Notes: a model not told the origin generated them from the letters alone. A stretch of 63,503 nt of DNA from an uncultured Clostridia bacterium (GCA_944376295.1 CALWCE010000011.1:1-63503), one strand, 5' to 3'. Positions 25,935-33,998 are shown, numbered from the stretch's first letter. Translations and numbers: made by a program.

Positions 25935-26165
25935 ATGCGGAGCGAAGTGACGAAGGAAAGGCTGATGGGCATCCTGCATTCAGATAAAGAGGAGATGAAC
26001 GAGGTGACGAGAGAAGCGTGTATCGCCGAATTTTCCCGCGTTGCGGGCGAGTATTTTGAAACGGAGGGGGATGTTGCAATGGAGATCAGAAGAGGGCGCT
26101 CTTCCTCCGAAGTGAGCGTCACCTTTCGTGCAAACCGTGTAAAAAATTTCACCATCGTCAAGTGA
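25935..26165 (+). CDS. minE: Cell division topological specificity factor MinE (short)
   Basis: A 76-residue MinE. VTKERLMGILHSDKEE aligns with the MinD-binding helix region of E. coli MinE (IAKERLQIIVAERR), and the C-terminal part (EFSRVAGEYFETEGDVAMEIRRGRSSSEVSVTFRANRV) with the dimerising domain. Compared with E. coli MinE (88 residues) it lacks the N-terminal amphipathic membrane-targeting segment. GGAGGG seven bases before ATG 25935 fixes the start. Expected role: stimulates MinD ATPase and releases it from the membrane. Confidence 0.85.
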   Translation: MRSEVTKERLMGILHSDKEEMNEVTREACIAEFSRVAGEYFETEGDVAMEIRRGRSSSEVSVTFRANRVKNFTIVK

Positions 26166-26181
26166 GAGACCGCTCACGCGG

Positions 26182-26210
26182 TTGACAGAGATCGGCATTT
26201 TTGGTATAAT
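26182..26210 (+). promoter_or_regulatory. Consensus promoter of degV
   Basis: TTGACA (26182-26187), 17 bases, TATAAT (26205-26210). The transcript would begin with a stem (ATGCGGC 26216-26222 with GCCGCAT 26257-26263) enclosing an AAAGGG/CCCTTT hairpin, a probable stabilising 5' structure. Confidence 0.85.
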
Positions 26211-26289
26211 ATCGAATGCGGCAAAGGGGAGCGCTCCCTTTCGGGGTGCTTAAAAAGCCGCATCCAAAAGCCATACAACGGAGATCATT

Positions 26290-27159
26290 ATGAGAAAGTT
26301 TGCGATCGTGACCGATTCCGCCTCCGATCTTCCCGCGGAATATTTTGAAGAACATGACATTGCTTGCGTCGACCTCGGCTTCAACCTCGACGGCGTGATC
26401 TACGGCGGCGAGAGCGGCAACAAGATGGACGTCAAAGTCTTTTACGACAAGCTGCGCGCGGGCGCGATGCCCACGACCTTCCAGGTGACGCCCGAACAGG
26501 CGCGCCTCACCATCGAGCCCCTTTTGAAAGAGGGGAAAGACGTGCTCGTCCTCGCCTTCTCTTCGGGACTTTCGGGGACTGCAAACAGCTTCAAGATCGC
26601 CGCGCGCGATCTCATGGAAGACTATCCTTACCGCCATGTCGAAGTCGTCGACTCTCTTTGCGCTTCCATGGGCGAGGGCTTGTTCGTCGATTATGTCGTC
26701 AAAAAGGCGGACGAGGGCGTCTCCTTAAAAGAGGCGCGCGACTATGCGGAAAATCTGAAGCAGCATATCTGCCACTTCTTTACGGTGGACAATTTGTTCC
26801 ACTTAAAGCGCGGCGGCAGAGTTTCGGCGGCGACGGCGGTCGTCGGCACCATGCTCAACATCAAGCCCGTGCTGCACGTCGACCACGAGGGGCATCTCAT
26901 TGCCATCGGAAAAGCGATGGGCAGAAAGAAGTCCATCTCGGCGCTCGTCGATCACATGAAGGAGCTGCAGACGATGGGCGAGCACGACCCCATCTTCATC
27001 AGTCACGGCGACTGCATCGAGGATGTGAACTATCTCATCTCTCTGTTAAAAGCCAACTTCCCGGGGCATGAGATCAAGTATAACTACGTCGGGAACGTCA
27101 TCGGCACGCACTCGGGCGCGGGTACTTTGGCGCTCTTCTTCCTCGGCGCACACCGTTGA
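26290..27159 (+). CDS. DegV-family fatty-acid-binding protein
   Basis: A 289-residue DegV protein. The N-terminal FAIVTDSASDLPAEYFEE motif, the FQVTPEQ segment and SSGLSGTANSFKIAA with the conserved Ser/Thr residues are family hallmarks; the later HFFTVDNLFHLKRGGRVSAATAVVGTMLNIKPVL is the usual second-lobe signature. DegV/FakB proteins hold a fatty acid for phosphorylation by FakA; no fakA is in the window. It has its own promoter and a structured leader, and is separate from minDE. Length is normal (about 280-290). Confidence 0.92.
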   Translation: MRKFAIVTDSASDLPAEYFEEHDIACVDLGFNLDGVIYGGESGNKMDVKVFYDKLRAGAMPTTFQVTPEQARLTIEPLLKEGKDVLVLAFSSGLSGTANSFKIAARDLMEDYPYRHVEVVDSLCASMGEGLFVDYVVKKADEGVSLKEARDYAENLKQHICHFFTVDNLFHLKRGGRVSAATAVVGTMLNIKPVLHVDHEGHLIAIGKAMGRKKSISALVDHMKELQTMGEHDPIFISHGDCIEDVNYLISLLKANFPGHEIKYNYVGNVIGTHSGAGTLALFFLGAHR

Positions 27160-27177
27160 GGGGCGGGCTTTGAGCGC

Positions 27178-27285
27178 GGGGCGCCGCTTGGGAACGGAGT
27201 TTTGCATGAGGGACGCCGTTTAGGAGCGTGCTCTGAATGTGGGGCGCCGCTTGAGAACGTAATTTGTAAGCGGGCGCTGCCGAAG
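27178..27285 (+). repeat. Degenerate 30-32 bp tandem repeat
   Basis: Three and a half units built on GGGGCGCCGCTTGAGAACG then an A/T-rich spacer, with CGCC cores at 27182, 27214, 27245 and 27275. No ORF is supported between degV and tRNA-Ser. Confidence 0.5.
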
Positions 27286-27345
27286 AATAGGCGAGAAAGC
27301 GCCTGAAAACAACAAAAAACGGCTGCCTTTTGCGGCGGCCGATAC

Positions 27346-27433
27346 GGAAGGATGGCGGAGCGGTCGATCGCGGCGGTCTTGAAAACCGTTGAGGTGAAAG
27401 CCTCCGGGGGTTCGAATCCCTCTCCTTCCGCCA
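27346..27433 (+). tRNA. tRNA-Ser (anticodon UGA)
   Basis: An 88-base class II tRNA including an encoded CCA. Acceptor stem GGAAGGA/TCCTTCC, anticodon stem CGGTC-loop-GACCG type around CTTGAAA giving UGA, a long variable arm and T-arm GGGGGTTCGAATCCC. It is followed at once by a terminator. Confidence 0.97.
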
Positions 27434-27466
27434 AAAATAAAGGGCGCAGCGCGCCCTTTATTTTTG
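27434..27466 (+). terminator. Terminator of tRNA-Ser
   Basis: A 15-bp perfect stem (AAAAATAAAGGGCGC with its complement) around a three-base loop, ending in five T, directly after the CCA. Confidence 0.85.
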
Positions 27467-28204
27467 GCGTGAGCAGGGTTCGAACCACAGCCGCCGAAGA
27501 AAATAGGGATTGCGGTATTGTTCTTTCGGCTGTCGGTTCGCGCGCCCGCCGCGATCAAGGGATGCCCGCTTGCGGAAGCATCCCGCAGCCGTGACGCACG
27601 AGGGCAAAGCCCGAAGTAGCAGCCGCTTGCGGCTGCGAAGCCATCGAGCCGCTTAAACAAGAGGGGAATGACGCTGACCTTGTGCGGCGAAGATCATCCC
27701 TCTCCTTCCGCCAACGGGAACGGGGGAGCAGGCAAACAGCCTGCTCCCCCGTTCCCGCTTACCGAATGAAGAGAGGGATTCGAGGGTGGAGGCGCGAGCG
27801 TCCGCCACGAGCAAGGGATGCCCGCTTGCGGAGGCATCCCGCAGCCGTGACGCACGAGGGCAAAGCCCGAAGTAGAGCGAGCGGTTTGCGCACGAGGAGT
27901 ACGGGAACAAGAGAGAAGGGCGCAAACTGAACAGCCCGGTGGGCTTATTCAGGGCTCCCATGCGGATGCGAAGCAGATGCGTGGGAAGAGGAGGAGCAGG
28001 CATTAAAGCGTAGCCCCGATAGTCTGAGGGGCTGGCGAAGTGTGCCTTGCTCCGATGAGGGCGCGCCGCCAAAGACGCGAATCCCTCTCCTTTCTTTTTG
28101 GCGTGAGCAAGGTTCGAACCACAGCCGCCCAAAAGACTGCGTTCGTCAAACGGAACCCCCGCCGAACGCGGGGTTTCCTGTTTTATTCCGGATAGAAACG
28201 GGGA
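27467..28204. repeat. Non-coding repeat cluster with partial tRNA-Ser 3' copies
   Basis: No believable gene. A 64-bp unit occurs at 27556-27619 and 27812-27875 with one mismatch. The last 18 bases of tRNA-Ser recur at 27696-27713, followed by a perfect 19-bp hairpin (27715-27733 / 27739-27757), and a shorter copy lies at 28080-28091. A TTTTTGGCGTGAGCA(G/A)GGTTCGAACCACAGCCGCC block follows the real tRNA terminator (about 27461-27495) and recurs at about 28095-28129. The pattern suggests repeated insertion or duplication at the tRNA 3' end, a common attachment site. Confidence 0.65.
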
Positions 28205-28486
28205 TCATTCGTCTTTATCTGTTTTTCCGTCTGTGTCTTCGCTGCGGGAGGCTTGTTTCACGGGGCAGCTCATGCCGCAGGAGGAGCAGCTTCCGCCGCA
28301 GCCGTGGCATCCGCTTTTGTTATTTTTGCGCCGTTTCACGATGGAAATGACGGCGAATACGGCTGCCGCAAGGATGATCGCCGCAAGCACAAGCGTGACG
28401 GCGAGCCCCGCTCCCGTCAGAGATGCAAGGATCGTGTTTGCCGCACCGCCGTCCGAGAATATTCCGCCCGATAATAGCTTCCGCAT
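28205..28486 (-). CDS. FeoB-associated Cys-rich membrane protein
   Basis: A 93-residue protein with one membrane helix (about 24-49), a basic KRRKNNK stop and a C-terminal Cys cluster (CHGCGGSCSSCGMSCPVK), matching the small FeoB-associated family found after feoB in anaerobic Firmicutes. It may accept or chaperone ferrous iron on the cytoplasmic side. It starts ten bases after the feoB stop with AGGAGCAC as ribosome site, so it is the third gene of the feo operon. The acidic tail EDTDGKTDKDE is less conserved. Confidence 0.82.
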   Translation of the reverse strand: MRKLLSGGIFSDGGAANTILASLTGAGLAVTLVLAAIILAAAVFAVISIVKRRKNNKSGCHGCGGSCSSCGMSCPVKQASRSEDTDGKTDKDE

Positions 28487-28496
28487 GGTGTGCTCC

Positions 28497-30545
28497 TTAA
28501 ACGATGAGAAGCCCGACCTGATAGACGATGAAGGTCACGACCCAGGCGACGAGGAGGGTGAAGAAGAGGGAGAAGCACGTCCAGCCCCAGCTTTTTGATT
28601 CCTTGTGGATGGTCGCGATGGTCGCCGCGCAGGGGATATAGAGGACGCAGAACACCATCAGGCAGAAGGCGTTGAGGGAGGTGAAGCCGATGGCTCCGAG
28701 CGCCGCCGAAAAGGCTTCCATGCCCTCGGGCGAGCTCGCATTGACGATGCCGAAGAGGATGGCGCAGCTCGAGACGACGAGCTCCTTTGCGGAGATGCCC
28801 GCAATGAGCGCGACGACGATCTGCCAGAACCCGAGCCCGATCGGGATGAAGACGGGCACGAGGAATTTGCCCACATAGGCGGCAAAACTTCCGCTCATGT
28901 CCTCCACAAAGCCCGTGGGACCGAAGTTGAGGAGCGCCCAGATGAGGATGGTCGCGATGAAGATGGTCGTACCCGCTTTCACGAGGTAGTCCTTGACCTT
29001 CTCCCACACATAGATGGCGACGGTGCGCGCGTCGGGCATCTTGTACTCGGGCAGTTCGATGATGAGATAGTTGACCGTCTTCTTTGTGTCGATGAGGTGG
29101 ATGACGGCGGAGACGGCGATCGCCACGACGATGCCGATGAGATACATCGAGAAGGCGGCGAGCATCGCGTATGCCCCGAAGAACATCTCCGAGAAGAGGA
29201 TGTAGATGGTGAGGCGGGCGTTGCAGCTCATGAAGGGGGTGACGAGCATCACCTTGAAGCGGTCGCGCCTGCTTTCGAGCGCGCGGGACGCCATAATGGC
29301 GGGCACCGTGCAGCCGAAGCCCAGGAGCATGGGGATGAACGCCTTGCCCGAGAGCCCGAGCTTGCTCATGACGCCCTCCATGACGTAGGCAACGCGCGCC
29401 ATGTAGCCGCTGTCTTCGAGGAAGGCGAGCGCGAGGAAGAGGATGAAGATGTTGGGCAGGAAGGTGAGGATGGTCCCGACGCCGCCGATGATGCCGTCGA
29501 CGAGAAGGGAGACGAGGATGGGGTGCGCGCCGACGGAGGTGAGCCCCGACTGCGCCGTATCCGAAAGCCAGCCGAGCCCCAGCTCGAAGAGCGCTTTGAT
29601 CGCGTCGCCCACATAGAAGGTGAGGAAGAAGACGAGCGCCATGATGCCGAGGAAGATGGGGATACCCCACACCTTGTGCGTGAAGGCGCGGTCGAGCTTA
29701 TCGGTGAAGACGTCCTGCCGCTGCTTGTGGATCATGACTTCATGGATGATCTCGTCGATGAAGTCGTATTTCTGATTGATGATGTCCGCTTCGTAGCTTC
29801 TGTCGAGAACGGAAGGAAGCTCGACGGGATATTTTTCCGTGATCTCCTTGTCGCCCTCTAAAAGCTTGATGGCGTGCCAGCGTTTGTTAGGGGTATCGGG
29901 GTACTTTTTGTTGAGCTCACCGATAATGGCGTCGATCTTGTCCTCGATGGCATCCGAATAGACCATCGTGTATTCCGCGTGATGGTCGTGGATGTGATGG
30001 GAGGGGGTCTTGTGGTCGTGGACGAGATTGTCGGGTCCCGCGCTGTCCTTGTGGTGGATGGCGGCGTGGAGGAGGGAGTCGAGCCCCTGGCGCTTTCTCG
30101 CCGTCACGGGGATGACGGGGATGCCGAGCATCTCGGGGAGGCGGTGCATATCGATCTCCATGCCGCGCTTTGTAACGATGTCCATCATGTTGAGAGCCAT
30201 GACGACGGGCTTGCCGAGCTCTAAAAGCTGCAGCGTGAGGTAGAGGCTGCGCTCGAGGGCGGAGGCGTCGACGACGTTGATGATGACGTCCACCTCGTCG
30301 CTCAAAATGAACTGGCGGGAGACGGTCTCTTCCATCGTGTAGGAAGTGAGGCTGTAAGTGCCCGGAAGGTCGACGAGATGGATGGTCTCGTTGTGCTCCT
30401 TGATGGCGCCCGAGACCTTTTCGACGGTGACCCCGGGCCAGTTGGCGACTTTGAGGTTGGCGCCCGTGTAGGCGTTGAAGAGCGTCGTCTTGCCGCAGTT
30501 GGGGTTGCCGATGAAGCCGATGGTCATTTCATTGCTGCTGTTCAT
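28497..30545 (-). CDS. feoB: Ferrous iron transport protein B
   Basis: A 682-residue Fe(II) transporter. The N-terminal G domain has G1 GNPNCGKTT (about 11-19), G3 DLPGTYSL and G4 NMMD. A long linker with a His-rich stretch (HDHKTPSHHIHDHH, about 170-185) could bind metal. The membrane part starts near residue 285 and holds the gate motif GFGCTVPAIMASRALESRRDR with the conserved Cys, and a second gate half later. It pumps or channels ferrous iron under anoxia. The start at MNSSNEMTIG overlaps feoA by 17 bases; the His-rich linker is a noticeable feature. Confidence 0.96.
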   Translation of the reverse strand: MNSSNEMTIGFIGNPNCGKTTLFNAYTGANLKVANWPGVTVEKVSGAIKEHNETIHLVDLPGTYSLTSYTMEETVSRQFILSDEVDVIINVVDASALERSLYLTLQLLELGKPVVMALNMMDIVTKRGMEIDMHRLPEMLGIPVIPVTARKRQGLDSLLHAAIHHKDSAGPDNLVHDHKTPSHHIHDHHAEYTMVYSDAIEDKIDAIIGELNKKYPDTPNKRWHAIKLLEGDKEITEKYPVELPSVLDRSYEADIINQKYDFIDEIIHEVMIHKQRQDVFTDKLDRAFTHKVWGIPIFLGIMALVFFLTFYVGDAIKALFELGLGWLSDTAQSGLTSVGAHPILVSLLVDGIIGGVGTILTFLPNIFILFLALAFLEDSGYMARVAYVMEGVMSKLGLSGKAFIPMLLGFGCTVPAIMASRALESRRDRFKVMLVTPFMSCNARLTIYILFSEMFFGAYAMLAAFSMYLIGIVVAIAVSAVIHLIDTKKTVNYLIIELPEYKMPDARTVAIYVWEKVKDYLVKAGTTIFIATILIWALLNFGPTGFVEDMSGSFAAYVGKFLVPVFIPIGLGFWQIVVALIAGISAKELVVSSCAILFGIVNASSPEGMEAFSAALGAIGFTSLNAFCLMVFCVLYIPCAATIATIHKESKSWGWTCFSLFFTLLVAWVVTFIVYQVGLLIV

Positions 30546-30768
30546 CAGGCGCCTCCTCGACTTCGATGTTCTTCGTGATGTTGCATCCGAACGCAAAGCG
30601 GGTCCCGCGGAGTTTGACGACGAGGATGCCCTTGCCTTTGCGGTTGACAACGCGGATGGGGGTGTCGTCCGTCATCCCGAGCGCCTGCAGACGGCGCTCC
30701 GTTTCGAAGGGCAGGGCGATGCTTTTGACGATATAGTCCTTGTCCTTTTGTGCTTCATTCAGGTGCAT
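30529..30768 (-). CDS. feoA: Ferrous iron transport protein A
   Basis: A 79-residue SH3-like FeoA that supports FeoB activity. The KSIALPFETERRLQALGMTDDTPIRVVNRKGKGILVVKLRGTRFAFG core is typical. The start at 30768 has AAGGAAG upstream; the open frame extends farther but without a ribosome site. First gene of feoA-feoB-Cys-rich partner, with its own promoter. A Fur/DtxR site was looked for, and I see no clear one. Confidence 0.93.
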   Translation of the reverse strand: MHLNEAQKDKDYIVKSIALPFETERRLQALGMTDDTPIRVVNRKGKGILVVKLRGTRFAFGCNITKNIEVEEAPDEQQQ

Positions 30769-30814
30769 GTGTGCTGTTTCTTCCTTTTTCGGGTGTATCG
30801 TTTTTATCCCTATT

Positions 30815-30843
30815 TTTATAGCGCGAACGCGAAAAAAAGTCAA
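30815..30843 (-). promoter_or_regulatory. Promoter of the feo operon
   Basis: On the reverse strand TTGACT (30843-30838), 17 bases including a CGCG-TTCGCGC patch, TATAAA (30820-30815), about 40 bases before feoA. Confidence 0.65.
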
Positions 30844-30980
30844 GGGGATGAGGGCTCGTTCGGACATAAAATGAGAAGTTTTTCGTTGGTGTTGCCGCCT
30901 CACAAAAAAAGTAAATAATTTACCAAGAGGGGAAATATTCTGCAAGATTGTTCTTTTGATCTGCGCTATGATAGAGAAAA

Positions 30981-30995
30981 ACAGTACCGTACTGT
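30981..30995. promoter_or_regulatory. Perfect inverted repeat before the cupin gene
   Basis: ACAGTAC-C-GTACTGT, seven-base arms around one base, 15 bases before the cupin start. It has operator form and overlaps the expected leader; no dedicated regulator is adjacent. Confidence 0.4.
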
Positions 30996-31009
30996 ACGGC
31001 GGAGGAATT

Positions 31010-31441
31010 ATGAACGAATCGAGAGAATTGGACGGCATACACTTCTTGTTTCCCGTGGGGGAGAAGACGCCTGCAAAATCGCAGAAGTCGTTTACGGGCG
31101 GGGACGTGTATCACTTTATGTTTATCCCGCATGAGAGCAAGCTCAACTGCCCGTTGGGCAATGTGACCTATACGCCGGGTTCCCGCAACAGCTGGCACGC
31201 GCACCCCGGGCTGCAGGTGCTCCTTGTCACCTACGGGAGGGGATGGTATCAGGAAGAAGGGAAAGCGCCGCGCGAACTGCACGCAGGCGACTATGTCGTC
31301 GTGGAGCCGGGCGTCAAACATTGGCACGGTGCCGCAAAGGACAGCTATATGGCGCAGTTGGGGTTTGTTGCCAACTGCCCCGAAAACTCCACGTTGACCT
31401 TTGAGCACGTTTCGGACGAAGAATACAGTAAATTACCATAA
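31010..31441 (+). CDS. Cupin-domain protein
   Basis: A 143-residue single-domain cupin. Motif 1 is visible in NSWHAHPGLQVLLVTYGRGWYQEEG (His and Glu-type metal ligands, about 62-86) and motif 2 in LHAGDYVVVEPGVKHWHGAAKD (about 90-111). Related to quercetin-dioxygenase-like and 4-carboxymuconolactone-associated cupins, often enzymes or sensors of small acids or sugars. Start at 31010 fixed by GGAGG. It lies 14 bases before the SDR gene and is surely cotranscribed with it. Substrate unknown. Confidence 0.88.
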   Translation: MNESRELDGIHFLFPVGEKTPAKSQKSFTGGDVYHFMFIPHESKLNCPLGNVTYTPGSRNSWHAHPGLQVLLVTYGRGWYQEEGKAPRELHAGDYVVVEPGVKHWHGAAKDSYMAQLGFVANCPENSTLTFEHVSDEEYSKLP

Positions 31442-31455
31442 AAGGGGAGAAAAGC

Positions 31456-32427
31456 ATGAACAGTTTACAGGGAAAGGTGGCGCTCGTTACGGGCTCCGGG
31501 CAGGGCGTCGGCCGCGGCATTGCCGAGTTCTTTGCCGAAGAGGGCGCCGTTGTCATCACCAACAACCGCAAGAAGAAGCAGAATACTGCGGTACCCGAAT
31601 ATCTCACGGGCGAGGCGAGGGAGCAATTCCTTGCAATGAGCGGCGACGCCGAAACGGCTGCGGAGGTCATCCGAGCAAAAGGCGGCAAAGCCGAGGCGTA
31701 TTTTTGCGATGTTTCCGATTACGCCGTCGTGAAAGAGATGATCGATCATATCGTACAGAAGTACGGGCGCATCGATATCGTCGTCAACAACGCCGCGATC
31801 ACGCAGGCGGGCGGGCTCATGCTGCTTTCCGAGAGCGATTGGGACAGGCAGACCGTCGTCAAATTAAAGGGCGCGTTCAATACGATGCGCCTTGCTGCGC
31901 CGTATATGATAAAGCAGGGCGGCGGGAGCTTTATCAACGTCGCTTCGGACGCGTGGGTAGGCATGGTGAATGCCGCCGCTTACAGCGCGTCCAACGCGGG
32001 GCTCGTGGGACTCACCCGCTCCTGCGCCGCAGAACTTTTCCACTACAATATCAACGTCAATGCCATCTGCCCGCAGGCGGCGTCCCCGGGGCACGTCTCG
32101 GGCTTTACGAAGACGCTCCTCACCCTTGAAAAGGCGATGGGGGAGGGGTTCCATATGCCCGAAGAAAAGCGCAAAGAGGTGGAGGCCGACCACGGCGACG
32201 CCAGAAATCTTGCGCCCTTCCTCGCCTTCCTTGCAAGCGACGCGGGAAGGGGGAAGACGGGCGGCGTGTTCTCCGTGACGGCATCGGGCCGTATCTCCTG
32301 GTATGCGCCCGAAGAGGAGCTCGACGGGCTTCCGCGCTCTGCGCCCCGTACGGTGGAGGAGATCGAAGAGCTCATCCCCAAGTCGCCGCTCAAAGACGCG
32401 TTCATGCATGTTGCCGATACCTTTTAG
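31456..32427 (+). CDS. SDR-family oxidoreductase with altered active site
   Basis: A 323-residue short-chain dehydrogenase. The NAD(P) site GSGQGVGRGIAEFFAEEG (about 13-30), VVNNAAI (about 110-116) and the Ser of VASDAWVG are present. The YxxxK motif reads YSASN: the codon is AAC, so the usual catalytic Lys is Asn. The Ser-Tyr distance is also one residue short of the common pattern. An extra 70 residues at the C-terminus (WYAPEEELDGLPR.. onward) exceed the usual 250. It could be a non-catalytic or differently tuned member. Paired with the cupin. Confidence 0.88.
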   Translation: MNSLQGKVALVTGSGQGVGRGIAEFFAEEGAVVITNNRKKKQNTAVPEYLTGEAREQFLAMSGDAETAAEVIRAKGGKAEAYFCDVSDYAVVKEMIDHIVQKYGRIDIVVNNAAITQAGGLMLLSESDWDRQTVVKLKGAFNTMRLAAPYMIKQGGGSFINVASDAWVGMVNAAAYSASNAGLVGLTRSCAAELFHYNINVNAICPQAASPGHVSGFTKTLLTLEKAMGEGFHMPEEKRKEVEADHGDARNLAPFLAFLASDAGRGKTGGVFSVTASGRISWYAPEEELDGLPRSAPRTVEEIEELIPKSPLKDAFMHVADTF

Positions 32428-32487
32428 ACGAAATTCGAAATAAGAGCACGAAAATTAGGGCTGGTATTTAGAACAATATCGAAATAA

Positions 32488-32520
32488 AAAAGGACTTCCG
32501 CGGAAGTCCTTTTATTTTTT
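32488..32520. terminator. Bidirectional terminator between SDR and membrane protein genes
   Basis: The palindrome AGGACTTCCG/CGGAAGTCCT flanked by A and T runs on each side (32488-32513, T-run to 32520) serves both convergent genes and overlaps the stop of the reverse-strand gene. Confidence 0.85.
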
Positions 32521-33483
32521 GCTATATTCGGGATGGGAGAGGGCAGTTTCGGGAGCTGATGGCTCGGCTGATCGAGCGGAAGAGGCGTCAAGGCGCCTAA
32601 GTTTCTTTTTTCGGCGCACGCCGTCGAAGATCATATAGATGCCGAGGCAGGCGGTGAAGAAGCACACCGCAAACCCGACGAGCCCGTTCATCTGAAGGGG
32701 AAGATCGCCGCCGACCGCTGCAGAGAGCGTGATCTGCAGCGAGAAGAGGGAGACGAGCGCATCCGTCAGATTGAGGTTGCGGAGCGCCTGCGTGACGGGC
32801 TCCTGCCGCTTTCCCGATTTTATCTTGTTGACGATGGCGAGAATGACCCGCGTGAAGGTATAGGCGGCGTTCGCGATCGCAAGAACAAAGCCCGTCTGCG
32901 TCTCTTTGGGCAGTACGATCATGAGCGTGATGACGCCCGAGAGCGAGGCTTCGAGCAGAAGCAGCGCAACGCCGCTCACGAGATAGATGTTGAGTTTGCG
33001 TTTGTCGAACGCATGACTTTCTTTGCCGTATTTTTTCAGCCCCTGCCCCGCGCAGAGGATGACAAAAAGGCGGATGACCATGAGCGCGAAGTAGTACGCG
33101 GCGAGGGCGTAGTACCAAATCGAATGATAAACGATGGCGGTCACGCCGTTGACGACGACGTAGGCAAAATCGAGGAGCGTCGAAAGCGAGGAATAGACGA
33201 CGGTGCGCACCGTGTAGCTTGCAAGAAAGGTGCCCGCGTATTTGTTGCGGGAAAGGCGCGTTTTAGCAGCGAGCCTGATCTTCGGCACCCATTTGACGGC
33301 GGCGTAGATCGAGTAGGAAAGCGAGAGCGCCGTAACGCCGTAGAGGACGGCGGCGACGGGCGCTTCTTTTGCCGCAGAGGAGGAAAGATACGCCGAGAGT
33401 GCGATCATGCCGCCCGTCAGAAGGCCCCACAAAAGGGCGAACCACACGGGCGGGTCTTTGAAAAAGGCGACAAGCCGCTTCAT
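32512..33483 (-). CDS. Unknown eight-helix membrane protein
   Basis: A 323-residue protein with about eight membrane helices and short loops. The start at 33483 (MKRLVAFF) follows AAGGAGGAG; the longer frame has none. The N-terminal KRLVAFFKDPPVWFALLWGLLTGG and a basic loop (KWVPKIRLAAKTRLSRNKYAGTFLAS) are notable; the C-terminus is basic then polar. I recognise no named family and no transport or catalytic motif. It has its own promoter. Confidence 0.7.
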   Translation of the reverse strand: MKRLVAFFKDPPVWFALLWGLLTGGMIALSAYLSSSAAKEAPVAAVLYGVTALSLSYSIYAAVKWVPKIRLAAKTRLSRNKYAGTFLASYTVRTVVYSSLSTLLDFAYVVVNGVTAIVYHSIWYYALAAYYFALMVIRLFVILCAGQGLKKYGKESHAFDKRKLNIYLVSGVALLLLEASLSGVITLMIVLPKETQTGFVLAIANAAYTFTRVILAIVNKIKSGKRQEPVTQALRNLNLTDALVSLFSLQITLSAAVGGDLPLQMNGLVGFAVCFFTACLGIYMIFDGVRRKKKLRRLDASSARSAEPSAPETALSHPEYSKK

Positions 33484-33547
33484 TTTCTCCTCCTTTTCAA
33501 GCGTTTTGGAAGCGCGCTTTGCAGGCTGCGCGGCGGCGCTCTGTTTC

Positions 33548-33576
33548 ATGATAGCACGTTTTCAGGGCAATTTCAA
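33548..33576 (-). promoter_or_regulatory. Promoter of the eight-helix membrane protein gene
   Basis: On the reverse strand TTGAAA (33576-33571), 17 bases, TATCAT (33553-33548). Confidence 0.6.
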
Positions 33577-33680
33577 GCGTTCCATAAAAATCGAGAAAAT
33601 TTTGGCGGCTGAAGGTGCGGTTTTCCCGTTCCTGTGTTACAATGAAGAAAAGGCGGGCGACATGCCCGATGGGGGGAAGT

Positions 33681-33998
33681 ATGTGGGAACTATTGTTGGC
33701 GGCGGGCATTCCGTCCGTCCTCGTCTCGGCGGTCGTTTCCGTGTGCATGAAGCGGCTGGAACGCAGGGAAAGACGGCGCATCGAGGAAGAGAAGCGGCGG
33801 GATGCGGACAGGCGGAAGCTCGAACTTCTGCAGATCAGAGGCACGCTGGCGGCGATGAGCCTCGGCGAGGCGACTGCGACCGCGCTCAAAAACGGACACG
33901 CGAACGGGGAAACGGACAAGGCGCTTGCCTATGAACAGCGCGTCAAGCACGAGATGCGGGAATTTTTGGAACAGAGCGGCGTGGAGCACGTCGCCTGA
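33681..33998 (+). CDS. Phage-type small protein with membrane helix and charged coil
   Basis: A 105-residue protein: one N-terminal membrane helix (WELLLAAGIPSVLVSAVVSVCM), then a highly charged helix (KRLERRERRRIEEEKRRDADRRKLELLQIRG) and a tail ending KHEMREFLEQSGVEHVA. This layout is frequent just upstream of holins in clostridial prophages. The G-rich ribosome site before 33681 sets the start. The holin-like gene follows 44 bases later. A phage origin is likely; the precise role is unknown. Confidence 0.65.
   Translation: MWELLLAAGIPSVLVSAVVSVCMKRLERRERRRIEEEKRRDADRRKLELLQIRGTLAAMSLGEATATALKNGHANGETDKALAYEQRVKHEMREFLEQSGVEHVA

Noticed and set aside
26211..26289. T-box or SAM-type leader before degV
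   Set aside because: No T-box sequence, no K-turn and no terminator; only simple stems.
27467..28204. CRISPR array
   Set aside because: Repeats occur only twice, with unequal spacing and no cas genes. No CRISPR array is visible anywhere in the window.
27352..28350. Several short ORFs on both strands after tRNA-Ser
   Set aside because: They translate tRNA and repeat sequence (products with RTPGGFHLNG or GCGSNPAHAK are usual artefacts of tRNA regions).
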